Positions 19,062 through 28,170 are shown, numbered from the stretch's first letter. The stretch is DNA of 64,000 bases from Paenibacillus rigui (GCF_002234615.1 NZ_NMQW01000002.1:434001-498000); one strand, 5' to 3'. Notes: generated by a model from the sequence alone, not told the origin. Numbers and translations are program-made.

Positions 19062-20915
19062 CTAGCCAACTTCGCGTAAAAAACGATATTGGGCCTGGAT
19101 CAGACCGTAATAAATGCCATTTAACCGCATTAATTCGTCATGGTTTCCTTCTTCCATTAAGGTTCCGTGATCCAGAACGATAATTTTGTCTGCATTACGA
19201 ATCGTTGACAAGCGATGTGCAATGATGAAGGAAGTTCTGCCTGCCAAAAGCGTTTTCAGCGCTTCCTGAATTTTCAGCTCGGTCTCGGTATCGATACTGG
19301 CTGTCGCTTCATCCAGAATCAAAATACGCGGATCGGCCAGCAGAGCACGTGCAAAGGAGATGAGCTGCCGTTGTCCCATAGACAGCACGTTCCCGCGTTC
19401 TTGAACCTCCGTTTCGTAGCCCTGCGGAAGGTTAACGATGAAATCATGCGCTCTGACGGCTTTGGCTGCAAATTCAATTTCTTCATCCGTAGCATCCAAC
19501 CGTCCGAACCGAATATTATCGCGAATCGAGCCCGAGAAAATAAATGTATCCTGAAGCACAATCCCGACCTGCGAGCGCAAGCTCGGAATGGTCACATCCC
19601 TGATATCATGACCGTCTATCGTTATGCTTCCACTCGTGATGTCATAGAACCGGCATAACAGGTTAATGATCGTACTCTTCCCGGATCCTGTATGACCGAC
19701 GAGAGCGATGGATTGCCCAGCCTGTACCTTAAGATGAATGTCCTTCAGTGCATGTCGGCCCGGCTCATACTCAAACCCTACCTGCTTCAGCTCAATGTCC
19801 CCGCGTACCCGCGGAAGCAGCTTCGCGTTCGACGCTTCAGCCACATTTGGCTGTTCATCAATGAATTCAAAAATACGCTCCGACGAAGCCATGGCAATGA
19901 GCATTTGAGAATACATTTGCCCAAGCCGGTTAATAGGCTCCCAGAAGTGACCGATATAGGTAGCAAACGCAACAAGCAGACCTACCGTAATCTCGCCTTG
20001 CTGAATCAAATACGCCCCGAACCAGAACAAAATACAGTACCCTACCGCACCGGTTACCTCAATAATCGGATTGAACGATTGATTGAGCATCGTCGCCCGA
20101 TTCCATGATTTGTGATTATCCATATTCATGTCATGGAAAAAATCGATGTTTTCTTTTTCCTGCGTAAAAGCCTGTGTGACTTTGATCCCCTGAATACATT
20201 CATTCAAGTGCGCATTGATGCGCGATTGTTTGGTTTGGACCAGCTGCCACGCGCGGCGGATATGTATTCTCAGCTTGGTCGAAATCAGGAACATGACGGG
20301 AACCGTAACGATAATGGCGGTACCCAGCTTAATATTATAAAAGAGCAGGATAAGTATAATCCCAACCAACTGAACACAGTCAATCATCAGGTTGACGACA
20401 CCGTTCGTAAACAAGTCCTGTAAGGAGTTGACATAGTTTGTAATCCGAACCAGAATGGACCCTGCAGGACGTTTATCAAAAAATTTAAACGATAACTGCT
20501 GAATATGACTGAATAAATCGTGCCTTAAATCATAGATGACCTTTTGACCAATGTTGTTGGTATAACGAATCCGATAATTATTAGCGGCCCACTGGATGAG
20601 ATACAAACCTAACATCCCTGCTACGCAGAGCAGCAGCAGCCGCGTATTGCCTTCCTTGAGGGCGTGGTCAATCGCAAATGCAATCAGCAAAGGATTGATC
20701 AGCTTCGTTAAAGCACCAACAACCATCATGATGATGATGACAGGAAGCATTTGTCTTGAATAAGGCTTCAAATAATGACCCAGCCGCTTGACCTGATTCC
20801 AATCAAATTCTTTGTCCAATACCTCATCGTCTTGATAGACGAACCGTTTTCCCGTTTGCCCGCCTTCCTCTACATTCAGCCGGCTTGATTGGTTAGCTTG
20901 CTCCGTTCGACTCAC
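19062..20915 (-). CDS. Heterodimeric ABC exporter, subunit with intact Walker B Glu (YheH/BmrD-like)
   Basis: A half-transporter of 617 residues: six membrane helices (about 55-330) and a nucleotide-binding domain with Walker A GHTGSGKST (about 403), and ILDEATASID with the catalytic Glu (about 535). The signature is LSMGQRQ rather than LSGGQ. This pairs with the complementary defect of its partner, giving one degenerate and one canonical ATP site, as in BmrCD and TM287/288. It begins at a GTG overlapping the partner's TGA stop (GTGA), so the two subunits are translated in a coupled way. Multidrug export is inferred from the family. Confidence 0.9.
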   Translation of the reverse strand: MSRTEQANQSSRLNVEEGGQTGKRFVYQDDEVLDKEFDWNQVKRLGHYLKPYSRQMLPVIIIMMVVGALTKLINPLLIAFAIDHALKEGNTRLLLLCVAGMLGLYLIQWAANNYRIRYTNNIGQKVIYDLRHDLFSHIQQLSFKFFDKRPAGSILVRITNYVNSLQDLFTNGVVNLMIDCVQLVGIILILLFYNIKLGTAIIVTVPVMFLISTKLRIHIRRAWQLVQTKQSRINAHLNECIQGIKVTQAFTQEKENIDFFHDMNMDNHKSWNRATMLNQSFNPIIEVTGAVGYCILFWFGAYLIQQGEITVGLLVAFATYIGHFWEPINRLGQMYSQMLIAMASSERIFEFIDEQPNVAEASNAKLLPRVRGDIELKQVGFEYEPGRHALKDIHLKVQAGQSIALVGHTGSGKSTIINLLCRFYDITSGSITIDGHDIRDVTIPSLRSQVGIVLQDTFIFSGSIRDNIRFGRLDATDEEIEFAAKAVRAHDFIVNLPQGYETEVQERGNVLSMGQRQLISFARALLADPRILILDEATASIDTETELKIQEALKTLLAGRTSFIIAHRLSTIRNADKIIVLDHGTLMEEGNHDELMRLNGIYYGLIQAQYRFLREVG

Positions 20916-22777
20916 TGTGCGAACCCCCTTATTTTGGCATGACGCGCTGCGGCCACCTGCCCTGCAGCTTTTTCCTGATCCGGTATCGGTACATCCGCTT
21001 CCCGATCCGTCTGCAGCGCTCCTGACTCATGCTCCGCAGCAGCTACCGGCGTATCGGCAAACTGAATTTTGTACGTTTCGACATAGCGACCTTCCTGCTG
21101 CATCAGCTGCTCGTGTGTGCCCCGCTGCACAATGCGGCCTTCGTCAAGTACGATAATTTCATCAGCATGCCGCAAGGATGAAATTCGGTGGGCGATGATG
21201 AAGGTCGTTCTCCCTGCCATAACCTCCTGGAACCCTTGCTGTATTTCATGTTCCGTTTCCATATCGACCGCGCTTGTCGCGTCATCCAATATTAATATTT
21301 TCGGATTTTTGATCAAGGCTCTTGCGATTGCAATCCGCTGTTTTTGACCGCCCGAAAGCCCCATGCCCCGCTCCCCGACAATGGTGTCGTACCCAAGGGG
21401 CAGCTCCATAATAAAGTCATGCGCTTTAGCCAGCTTAGCCGCCTCCACAATCTGCTCCATTGAAACATTTTGTACACCGTAAGCAATGTTATTGCGGATC
21501 GTCGAGGAGAATAAGAACGTCTCCTGGAATACGATGGCCATCTGATCACGAAGGCTTTCCAGTGTCACATCCCGAATATCCCGGCCATCCAAAAGAATGC
21601 GTCCCTCTTTTACATTGTAGGCCCGAAGCAGCAGTTGAATCACGGTAGATTTCCCCGATCCTGTCCCCCCGAGCAGCCCAATAACGGAGCCTGCCGGAGC
21701 ATTCAATTCAAACTTGTGCAGTGCAGGCTGCTTATCCGTATAAGCAAATGTAACGTTTTCAAACCGGACATGCCCTTTTACTTGATCCGCAGAAAGCGCA
21801 ATTGCCTTCTCCTTATCCTTGACATGCACATATTGGTGAAGTATTTCGAGAACCCGCTCGCCTGCCGCCTTCGACTGCGTAAAGTTATTAATGTGAAAAC
21901 CTATGCCCCATAACGGACCGATAATGTACCAAATCAGGCTGAAAAAAGCAACGAGCTCGCCCAGACTGATCTTCTGCTGGATCACCATATAACCGCCGAT
22001 CCCCAGCAGAAGCACGACGCTTAAATTCGCAAAGAGCTCCATGAGCGGAAAATATTTGGCCCAAATGCCGGAGGTCGTCACATTATTTTCCTTGTAATCT
22101 TCATTGCGCTCGGCAAATTTAATGATCTCATGAGGCTCCCTGGCAAACGATTTCACCGTCCGTACCCCCGTTATATTTTCCTGAACCGATGTTGTCATCG
22201 TACTCATCGATTTGCGGATGGAACGAAAGGCTGGATGAATTTTACTCTCAAAGCGGATCGCTGTAAACACGAGAAAAGGCATCGTGAGCATGGTGAGAAG
22301 CGTGAGCTTCCAGTTAATCGATAACATCATCAGCGTGCCGAAGGTAAACATCATGAAAACGTTTAAAATTTGAACAAAGCCGAATCCGACAAAATCCCGC
22401 ACCGCTTGTAAGTCGGCCGTGAGACGTGACATCAAATCCCCCGTCCGCGCTTGGTCGTAATATTGAAAGGAAAGGTATTGCAGCTTTTTGTACAGCGCAT
22501 TCCGGAGATTGAACGCCGTATTGTTTCCCAATTTACCGCTTAACGTACCATGCAAAAATTGAAATAGCGCTTTACAGCTGACAACCCCTACTACCAGTAA
22601 AGACAAGGAAGGCACCACGGAAAAATTTTGTTTTGATATCACATCGTCAATCAAATAACGCAGCAGGTTCGGATACACCAAGCCTAAGGCTGTGGCGGTC
22701 ATGAGACAGAAAATCGATCCGAACAAGTATTTCTTCTCCGACCAGTAAAACTCTTTCAGTTGTTTGAAAACTTCCAT
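20912..22777 (-). CDS. Heterodimeric ABC exporter, subunit with degenerate Walker B (YheI/BmrC-like)
   Basis: A 621-residue half-transporter. Six membrane helices precede a nucleotide-binding domain with Walker A GGTGSGKST (about 371) and a canonical LSGGQKQ signature (about 479). The Walker B reads LILDDATSAVD, with Asp where the catalytic Glu should be (about 500), as in BmrC of B. subtilis. The last 45 residues are a hydrophilic tail without counterpart in the partner. An AGGAGGG ribosome-binding site sits four bases before the ATG. Preceded by an unusual leader with a short peptide gene and several hairpins. Confidence 0.9.
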   Translation of the reverse strand: MEVFKQLKEFYWSEKKYLFGSIFCLMTATALGLVYPNLLRYLIDDVISKQNFSVVPSLSLLVVGVVSCKALFQFLHGTLSGKLGNNTAFNLRNALYKKLQYLSFQYYDQARTGDLMSRLTADLQAVRDFVGFGFVQILNVFMMFTFGTLMMLSINWKLTLLTMLTMPFLVFTAIRFESKIHPAFRSIRKSMSTMTTSVQENITGVRTVKSFAREPHEIIKFAERNEDYKENNVTTSGIWAKYFPLMELFANLSVVLLLGIGGYMVIQQKISLGELVAFFSLIWYIIGPLWGIGFHINNFTQSKAAGERVLEILHQYVHVKDKEKAIALSADQVKGHVRFENVTFAYTDKQPALHKFELNAPAGSVIGLLGGTGSGKSTVIQLLLRAYNVKEGRILLDGRDIRDVTLESLRDQMAIVFQETFLFSSTIRNNIAYGVQNVSMEQIVEAAKLAKAHDFIMELPLGYDTIVGERGMGLSGGQKQRIAIARALIKNPKILILDDATSAVDMETEHEIQQGFQEVMAGRTTFIIAHRISSLRHADEIIVLDEGRIVQRGTHEQLMQQEGRYVETYKIQFADTPVAAAEHESGALQTDREADVPIPDQEKAAGQVAAARHAKIRGFAQ

Positions 22778-22790
22778 GGGACCCTCCTAA

Positions 22791-22912
22791 GAGTTTTTGC
22801 GCCAGCAAAAACTGGCTTCGTAAGCTGTTGCTGTGAGTTTTGCCTTTTGGCAAAACTACTTCGTAAGCATAAACTGAGTTTTTGCGCCAGCAAAAACTGG
22901 CTTCTTGAACAT
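22791..22912. repeat. Three tandem palindromic units ahead of the exporter genes
   Basis: Two perfect 29-base copies (22791-22819 and 22876-22904) flank a diverged third unit beginning at 22835. Each unit is a hairpin: AGTTTTTGC-GCCA-GCAAAAACT in the outer copies and AGTTTTGCC-TTTT-GGCAAAACT in the middle one. The stem changes are compensatory, so pairing is kept. The hairpins are followed by similar tails containing CTTCGTAAGC (first two) or CTTCTTGAAC. Unit spacing is 44 and 41 bases. No other copy was noticed in this window. Confidence 0.85.
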
Positions 22913-22930
22913 TTAAAACGCTGTAAAAGC

Positions 22931-22978
22931 AAAAATGGCTTTCGGTGCAGTGGCTCTGCACTCGAAAGCGTTCGCTTT
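22931..22978 (-). promoter_or_regulatory. Candidate attenuator: terminator-like hairpin with competing anti-hairpin
   Basis: On the minus strand GCTTTCG and GTGCAG pair with CTGCAC and CGAAAGC (13 pairs, one bulged A, five-base loop, 22938-22969). After two bases come five T. Just upstream, AAAGCGAACGCTTT (22965-22978) can fold on itself and would take the 5' arm of that hairpin. It sits between a short leader ORF and the exporter genes. Attenuation is an inference from this arrangement and from the known leader control of bmrCD in B. subtilis. Confidence 0.5.
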
Positions 22979-22989
22979 TTTGAATATTA

Positions 22990-23028
22990 TCACCATCCCT
23001 TAGGTGCGGCAACAAACGACCCTTCCAT
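22990..23028 (-). CDS. Candidate 12-residue leader peptide
   Basis: A tiny ORF encoding MEGSFVAAPKGW and ending in tandem stops (TGA TAA). An AGAAGG ribosome-binding site lies six bases before its ATG. It is placed directly before the attenuator-like hairpin upstream of the BmrCD-like exporter genes. B. subtilis bmrCD is likewise preceded by a leader peptide (BmrB), though a longer one. No sequence similarity to BmrB is claimed; the function as a ribosome-stalling sensor is an inference. Confidence 0.45.
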   Translation of the reverse strand: MEGSFVAAPKGW

Positions 23029-23235
23029 AATCATCCTTCTAACGATAAAAATCCCCGTATCTCCACGAAAAGGATATACAATCCACTTATTTCTCCCGAA
23101 TGATGCCAAATTCAGCCAAATGTAAACCCTTTCAATAAATCAAGGATAAACGGCTTCGCTATCTCTCCAGATGGCATGCGTTTATCAAGGTAGACGAAGG
23201 TTGTGAAACTTATACTTTCTTATCAACCCATGAAA

Positions 23236-23263
23236 AACGGTTGTCCGCCTTGGGACAACCGTT
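23236..23263 (-). terminator. Intrinsic terminator after the dynamin gene
   Basis: A perfect 11-pair stem (AACGGTTGTCC with GGACAACCGTT) and six-base loop followed by three further T, 28 bases after the dynamin stop codon. Confidence 0.75.
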
Positions 23264-23290
23264 CACAGGATTCATTGTAAAACTGTCATA

Positions 23291-26200
23291 TCAACCAAAA
23301 TATTTCAACAATTTGTCGTGCTTGGCTTGCAGTTCTTTGAGATCTACCTGCATCTCCAGCGCATCCAATTGGCCTTGAGCATACTCCTTGAGCTCGGTTT
23401 GCAGCTGCTCGGACAAAACACGGTACCAGTTCTGCAGCTGTACCCGATAGGCCTCCTCGAGCCGATTCGCCTGCTGGTCCGCATAGCTGCCTAACGGCTC
23501 GTGCAAACGGGCCTCCAGCTCGGTACGCATCGTCTGCTTCCCTTCGCCTTCAAAGAAATGCTTCGCATTTTTGTAAAAGCCTGCGAGCCATTTGCCTGTT
23601 ACGGCATCCGTCGTGAACATTTCAGATGCATCCGGTGTCTCAAAAGAAGCCGGCTCGTAACGCGAAGGCTCGAAATCGGCTAAATCGCCATCAATGGCTT
23701 GAACCCACTGCTCTCTGCGTTTCTTGGCCGTCTTATGGATTGAATTCTCGACCCGTAACGTTGTTGCCAGCACTTCCTGAGAAAGATCGAACGAAATCAT
23801 CCGGCGCAAATCGTCCCATGCTTCTTGAATAAGTGTCTTTGTGTCTTTCCCCTCTTCGCGAAACACAGCCGGGTTGAAGGCCAAGTTAAACAGCTCACCG
23901 AAGCGGTAAACGGAGCGCTGCTTCACGTAGTACAAGAGCTCGTCGATTTCTTTGCGAAGCTCTCGCTCCTCCGGAGCGGTCGATATGCCGCCAAGCATAG
24001 TAATGGCCTCGGACAATGACTTCCGCAAAGATGCGGCGCGGCTCTTGCGCTCCGATTCATCCGCTTGCGCACTGGCGATCCAGCGCTTCAACACATCGGC
24101 AGCACGGGCCAGATCGGACTCACCGGACCGTATCGCAATCTCCGTCAGCTCTTCAATCGAGAACCGGACAAAATCCTGCTCGAACTGAGCAATACCGGAT
24201 GCCTGCACCGTCTCTTCCGAAGCAGCCAGCTTGCCTTCCAAGGCGTAATAACTGGATAACGGGTAAATACGCGGCTTCCGTATTCCATGCTGCTGAAGAT
24301 TGGCTTGAACGTGGTCTACAACCCCTTGCAGCTCCTCTTCTGAGGATGCAAGATCCGCTGCGTTGACGATAAAGAACATTTTATCGAGTTCGAAGCTGTC
24401 TTTTACACGTCCGAGCTGCAGCAAAAACTCTTTATCCGCATGTGAAAAGGCATGGTTGTAATAGGTTACGAACAAAATCGCATCCGCATTTTTAATATAG
24501 TTAAACGCGACGCCTGTATGGCGGGCATTAATGGAGTCGGCACCCGGCGTATCCACCAGTACAATCCCTTGATCTGTCAAAGGATTCGAATAATACAGCT
24601 CAATCAGATCGACAAAGCAGGATTTGGATTCATCTGCGGCATACAGAGCAAACTGCTCGGTATCCACCTTGAGCTCGGTGCCGATGACATCTTTAACTGC
24701 GCTCCAGCCCCGTTCCACCGCTTTTAAGAATGTGTAGTGCGGTTTGCCCTTGGGAGAAACCTGCTCCGCCGATAAGCGGCGTATCGCCGCAAGTCCCTGC
24801 TCCATGTCGTTTACGGAGATGCCCAGCACCTCCAGCGAGTAACGGACGTCGTCTACGAGCCGGTCGAGACTTTTCATTCGAATTTTGGCCGTACCATGCG
24901 GCCACCCGTTCTCTGGCTCAGGCGGCATGATTTTGTTAATTGCCGCCGTTGTCGGGTTCGGCGACACGGGAAGCACCCTTTCACCGATCAGTGCGTTGGC
25001 AAACGACGATTTGCCGGCACTGAAGGCGCCGAACAGCGCGATCGTGAAGCGGTTGTTCGTCAGCCGCTCCGCCTTCTCCTGCAGGGAGCGGCAAATGCTT
25101 TGCAGCTGCGCGAGCCCCGCCAGCTCCGCTGCGCCTGCGGCGAGCTGGCCCGCCGCTTCGCGCAAGCGGGCGCGGTGCGCGCCCTGCGCGAGCGGCGCGG
25201 CGCCCGTGCGCGGCGCACGGCCTGCGGCCGCAGCCACCGCGGCAAGCGCCTCGCGTGCGGCGTCGGCGCTCAGGGCCGCGCTGTCGCCGGCCTGCGGCGC
25301 AGCTGCGCGCGGCGTGCCGGGGCCTGCGGCCGCAGGGTCCGGCAGCGCCGGCACCGGCGCAGGCACGGCCGCAAGCGGCGCCTGCAACGCAGCCGCATAG
25401 GCGGCCTCCGCCGCCGCGAGCCGCTCAAGCTCGCGCAGGCTGCCGAGGCGCGACTGCAGTGCGTCGAGCTGGGCGCGGTAGCCCGCCAGCTCGGGCTGGC
25501 GTGCCGCTGCGAGCGCGTCAGAGAGCGCGTCGATCAGCTCGAACGCAAGCTTGCGGTAGCGCAGCTTGACTTCCCCAGCCACCTGCTTCATATAATTCAG
25601 CGTGTAGTCACCGCCAAAACCAGCCGATGTACTAACCTGCTCGGCAAGCCATTGCGGCTCTATCTCCAGATGGAGCCTCTCTACTTGCTCCCTTACCGTA
25701 TCCGCAGCCACTTGAGAGTAGTCGTCCATCGCCTTACTCAAAGCCTGCTGCAAATGCCGTTCAATCTGTGTCGCCAGCTGTCCGGCGAAATCATTATGAA
25801 AAGCGGTTAGCCTGCGTTCCACTTCTTTGGCCGTTTTCGCGGCAGCGGCAAAAAATCCAACTTTAAAGCCCGGCTTCCGGCTTTGCAAATAGTCATGTGC
25901 GAGATCACGGGTAACCGCCGGTGTAATATTGGCGTTATCCAGCAGGGCAGCCGTCTCCTTGCGCAGCTCGGCCCGCAAAGCTTCCGGCTCTCCCTCGGAA
26001 CGAGCCAGCGCATCACTCAGCTCCGCCCACTGCTGCTGGGCAGATTCTGCCCCTTCATCAGCCTCCAGGGCGGCACGCAGCTGCTCCTTGACAGCATCGT
26101 TGCGTTCGGCCATCTTCTCCGCATGCGCCTGTGCCAAATGCTTTGCCGACTTTTCCAAACTAAGCTCGGTTAGAGACTCCCGAATATCGATAAGCCTTTT

Positions 26201-26974
26201 TAACAGCCAATCCAGCTTCTCCCACTCACTGTGCGGGTGATTCGGCACCTTGACCGAAGTATAAATAATACCGTTAGGTTGAATATGCCAGTTGCCGAAC
26301 GCTTCCCGAACACCAGCCTGATAAGCATCGAAGGAAAGCTCCTGATCGCGATGCTTATCTACCTGGTTTATCAGCAGGTAAAGCGGCTTGCCCCATTCCT
26401 GCATTTTTTTCGTAAACGCAAAATTGATTTCCGATTGGACATGATTATAATCCATAACATAGAACACCACGTCCGCCAGATGCAGCGCCGACTCTGTGGC
26501 CAGATGATGCGCATCATCCGTTGAATCGATTCCCGGGGTGTCCAAAAGGATCGTATGGTCCCCAAGTAACGGGATCGGATAGCTTAATTCGATCGTTTCG
26601 ATATCTTCCCCGTTCCTCGCGTATGCGGGAAGCTCCTCTAAGGCTACTCTTTGCACCTTAGGAGCTTCTCCTTCTTTCTGAACTCGATGAATTACCTCTG
26701 CCCCCGCTTCACCATCGCGGATACTGACGATATTAGCGCTCGTCGGAATCGGACTTGACGGGAGAAGCATGTGCCCGCACAGCTTGTTGACCAAGCTCGT
26801 CTTTCCTGCGGAGAAATGACCGCAAAAAGCAATATACAAGCTGCCCTTCTCCGCCTTTTGCAGCAGCTGCTTCAATTTGGCGCTGTTCTCAGCATCACCT
26901 GACTCTACGACTTTCTGCCGTAGTGAGCGGATGACGTCTACCATTGTTTCCTCAAGTAAGCTAGTCTGGTTCAT
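23291..26974 (-). CDS. Double dynamin-like GTPase (DynA/YpbR-like)
   Basis: A large membrane-remodelling GTPase of 1227 residues made of two fused dynamin units, as in B. subtilis DynA (about 1190 residues), which is implicated in membrane fusion and protection from membrane damage. The first G1 loop, GHFSAGKTSLVNK, is near residue 52; the G3 LLDTPGIDSTDD is near 143 and NQVDKH near 203. The second unit has GAFSAGKSSFANAL near 650 and VDTPGADS near 808. Between them, about residues 471-628 is a strikingly Ala-rich, GC-rich stretch. Monocistronic, ending at a terminator. Confidence 0.92.
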   Translation of the reverse strand: MNQTSLLEETMVDVIRSLRQKVVESGDAENSAKLKQLLQKAEKGSLYIAFCGHFSAGKTSLVNKLCGHMLLPSSPIPTSANIVSIRDGEAGAEVIHRVQKEGEAPKVQRVALEELPAYARNGEDIETIELSYPIPLLGDHTILLDTPGIDSTDDAHHLATESALHLADVVFYVMDYNHVQSEINFAFTKKMQEWGKPLYLLINQVDKHRDQELSFDAYQAGVREAFGNWHIQPNGIIYTSVKVPNHPHSEWEKLDWLLKRLIDIRESLTELSLEKSAKHLAQAHAEKMAERNDAVKEQLRAALEADEGAESAQQQWAELSDALARSEGEPEALRAELRKETAALLDNANITPAVTRDLAHDYLQSRKPGFKVGFFAAAAKTAKEVERRLTAFHNDFAGQLATQIERHLQQALSKAMDDYSQVAADTVREQVERLHLEIEPQWLAEQVSTSAGFGGDYTLNYMKQVAGEVKLRYRKLAFELIDALSDALAAARQPELAGYRAQLDALQSRLGSLRELERLAAAEAAYAAALQAPLAAVPAPVPALPDPAAAGPGTPRAAAPQAGDSAALSADAAREALAAVAAAAGRAPRTGAAPLAQGAHRARLREAAGQLAAGAAELAGLAQLQSICRSLQEKAERLTNNRFTIALFGAFSAGKSSFANALIGERVLPVSPNPTTAAINKIMPPEPENGWPHGTAKIRMKSLDRLVDDVRYSLEVLGISVNDMEQGLAAIRRLSAEQVSPKGKPHYTFLKAVERGWSAVKDVIGTELKVDTEQFALYAADESKSCFVDLIELYYSNPLTDQGIVLVDTPGADSINARHTGVAFNYIKNADAILFVTYYNHAFSHADKEFLLQLGRVKDSFELDKMFFIVNAADLASSEEELQGVVDHVQANLQQHGIRKPRIYPLSSYYALEGKLAASEETVQASGIAQFEQDFVRFSIEELTEIAIRSGESDLARAADVLKRWIASAQADESERKSRAASLRKSLSEAITMLGGISTAPEERELRKEIDELLYYVKQRSVYRFGELFNLAFNPAVFREEGKDTKTLIQEAWDDLRRMISFDLSQEVLATTLRVENSIHKTAKKRREQWVQAIDGDLADFEPSRYEPASFETPDASEMFTTDAVTGKWLAGFYKNAKHFFEGEGKQTMRTELEARLHEPLGSYADQQANRLEEAYRVQLQNWYRVLSEQLQTELKEYAQGQLDALEMQVDLKELQAKHDKLLKYFG

Positions 26975-27030
26975 TCCCTTTTCTCCCCATACACACTGTA
27001 TAAATAGCTTCTAGATTAACCTTTGAACAC

Positions 27031-27053
27031 AAAAAAAACCGAATCGCTTCGGC
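27031..27053 (-). terminator. Intrinsic terminator after the 90-residue orphan
   Basis: On the minus strand GCCGAA pairs with TTCGGT around a GCGA loop and is followed by eight T. The stem begins within a few bases of the stop codon. Confidence 0.8.
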
Positions 27054-27055
27054 TT

Positions 27056-27328
27056 TTAGTGTACCACACTTTCATTCACTGGAATGAAAATTTCGAACAA
27101 ATTGCGGTGCTGCAATATCGTAATGTCTTTATCCTTGACTTTCATAACGACAACCTCAGGCTTCGTTTTCATTTTATCCAAGTAATTTTCAGGCACATCC
27201 CCAGATTCCATCACGGTTACGCCTTCAACTTGAGTTTCTTCATTTTCCGCCAATGGCGTTTCCAGCACTTTCTCATAAATATCGGAGAAAACCTCAAAAT
27301 CGTTTGTGTACACGGAAATGCATTTCAT
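27056..27328 (-). CDS. Uncharacterised 90-residue protein
   Basis: Not recognised. A soluble, acidic protein without signal peptide or membrane segment. The alternating pattern (KCISVYTNDFEVFSDIYEKV, then short strands VVVMKVKDKDITIL and IFIPVNES) suggests a small alpha/beta fold. An AAGGATGGGAT ribosome-binding site is in place before the ATG. It lies between nth and the dynamin gene and is bounded by its own terminator. Confidence 0.75.
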   Translation of the reverse strand: MKCISVYTNDFEVFSDIYEKVLETPLAENEETQVEGVTVMESGDVPENYLDKMKTKPEVVVMKVKDKDITILQHRNLFEIFIPVNESVVH

Positions 27329-27366
27329 GTCGATCCCATCCTTATTGTTTGCTGTGGTAATGTTTG

Positions 27367-28032
27367 CTACTGTATAGGTTTCCTACGACTACCGGATTTC
27401 ATACGTTTTTTTCCTTCACGGCATGATTCCGCCAGCGGACATCCGTCACATTGCGGATTTTGAGCCTTGCAATGATAACGTCCGAAAAATATAAGCCGAT
27501 GATGCGTATCCGTCCATTCCTCCCGCGGAACCAGCTTCATGAGCTTCTTTTCCACTTCCAGCACAGAATCCTTCAACAACGCTATGCCCAAACGCTTCGA
27601 AACGCGTTCCACATGAGTATCTACTGCGATTGCAGGGACCCCGAAAGCGTTGGATACGACGACATTGGCGGTCTTCCGGCCCACACCAGGCAGCTCTACG
27701 AGTTGTTCATGCTGCTCCGGGATGTTACCGTCATACTTGTCCAATATGATAGCGCACAAGGCCTGAATGTTTTTGGCTTTATTCCGGTAGAGTCCGATCC
27801 GGCGTATATCCTGCTCCAATTCTTCCAACGGTACGGCAAGATAGTCTTCCGGCCGCCTGTATTTTTGAAACAAGGAAGCTGTCACTTTGTTCACCGTTTC
27901 ATCCGTACACTGTGCTGACAACAGAACAGCAATAGTAAGTTCAAAAGGATTGGAATGATTCAGCTCACAATGGGCATCCGGAAACATACCGGCAATGGTA
28001 TCAAGTATGCTGCGAACCTGCTTCTTGTTCAT
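27367..28032 (-). CDS. nth: Endonuclease III (DNA glycosylase/AP lyase)
   Basis: Removes oxidised pyrimidines and cleaves AP sites in base excision repair. The helix-hairpin-helix motif LPGVGRKTANVV (near residues 112-123) contains the catalytic Lys, VDTHVERVSKRLG supplies the catalytic Asp near 138, and the [4Fe-4S] ligands follow the C-x6-C-x2-C-x5-C pattern near 190-207. The ATG at MNKKQ gives 221 residues, matching the family; an upstream in-frame TTG would add eight. An AAAGGA site lies twelve bases before the chosen ATG. Confidence 0.95.
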   Translation of the reverse strand: MNKKQVRSILDTIAGMFPDAHCELNHSNPFELTIAVLLSAQCTDETVNKVTASLFQKYRRPEDYLAVPLEELEQDIRRIGLYRNKAKNIQALCAIILDKYDGNIPEQHEQLVELPGVGRKTANVVVSNAFGVPAIAVDTHVERVSKRLGIALLKDSVLEVEKKLMKLVPREEWTDTHHRLIFFGRYHCKAQNPQCDGCPLAESCREGKKRMKSGSRRKPIQ

Positions 28033-28170
28033 CAGTACAAGCATCCTTTTTTTCAAGTAGTATAAATTTCAGTTTAACGAATCCCTTACAAGGAATCAAT
28101 GACTTTACTTGACAAAATCCGAACTTTTCACGAATTCCGCCAATATTTTTTCACCCCTTCTACTTGATAA

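Noticed and set aside
22791-22912. Resemblance to a CRISPR array
   Set aside because: Only three units, one diverged, with palindromes as the repeats and no unique spacers of constant size; no cas genes nearby.
22647-23015. A 122-codon minus-strand frame through the exporter leader
   Set aside because: It runs through hairpin repeats, overlaps the exporter start in another frame, begins at a TTG without a ribosome-binding site and has no family features.
23121-23134. cre-like sequence upstream of the exporter leader
   Set aside because: TGTAAACCCTTTCA fits except at the central CG (CC here), which matters for CcpA; too weak to list as a site.
24896-25810. A 304-codon plus-strand frame opposite the dynamin gene
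   Set aside because: It is Arg/Ala/Cys-rich and coincides with the GC-rich linker of the dynamin gene, where stop codons are rare in every frame.
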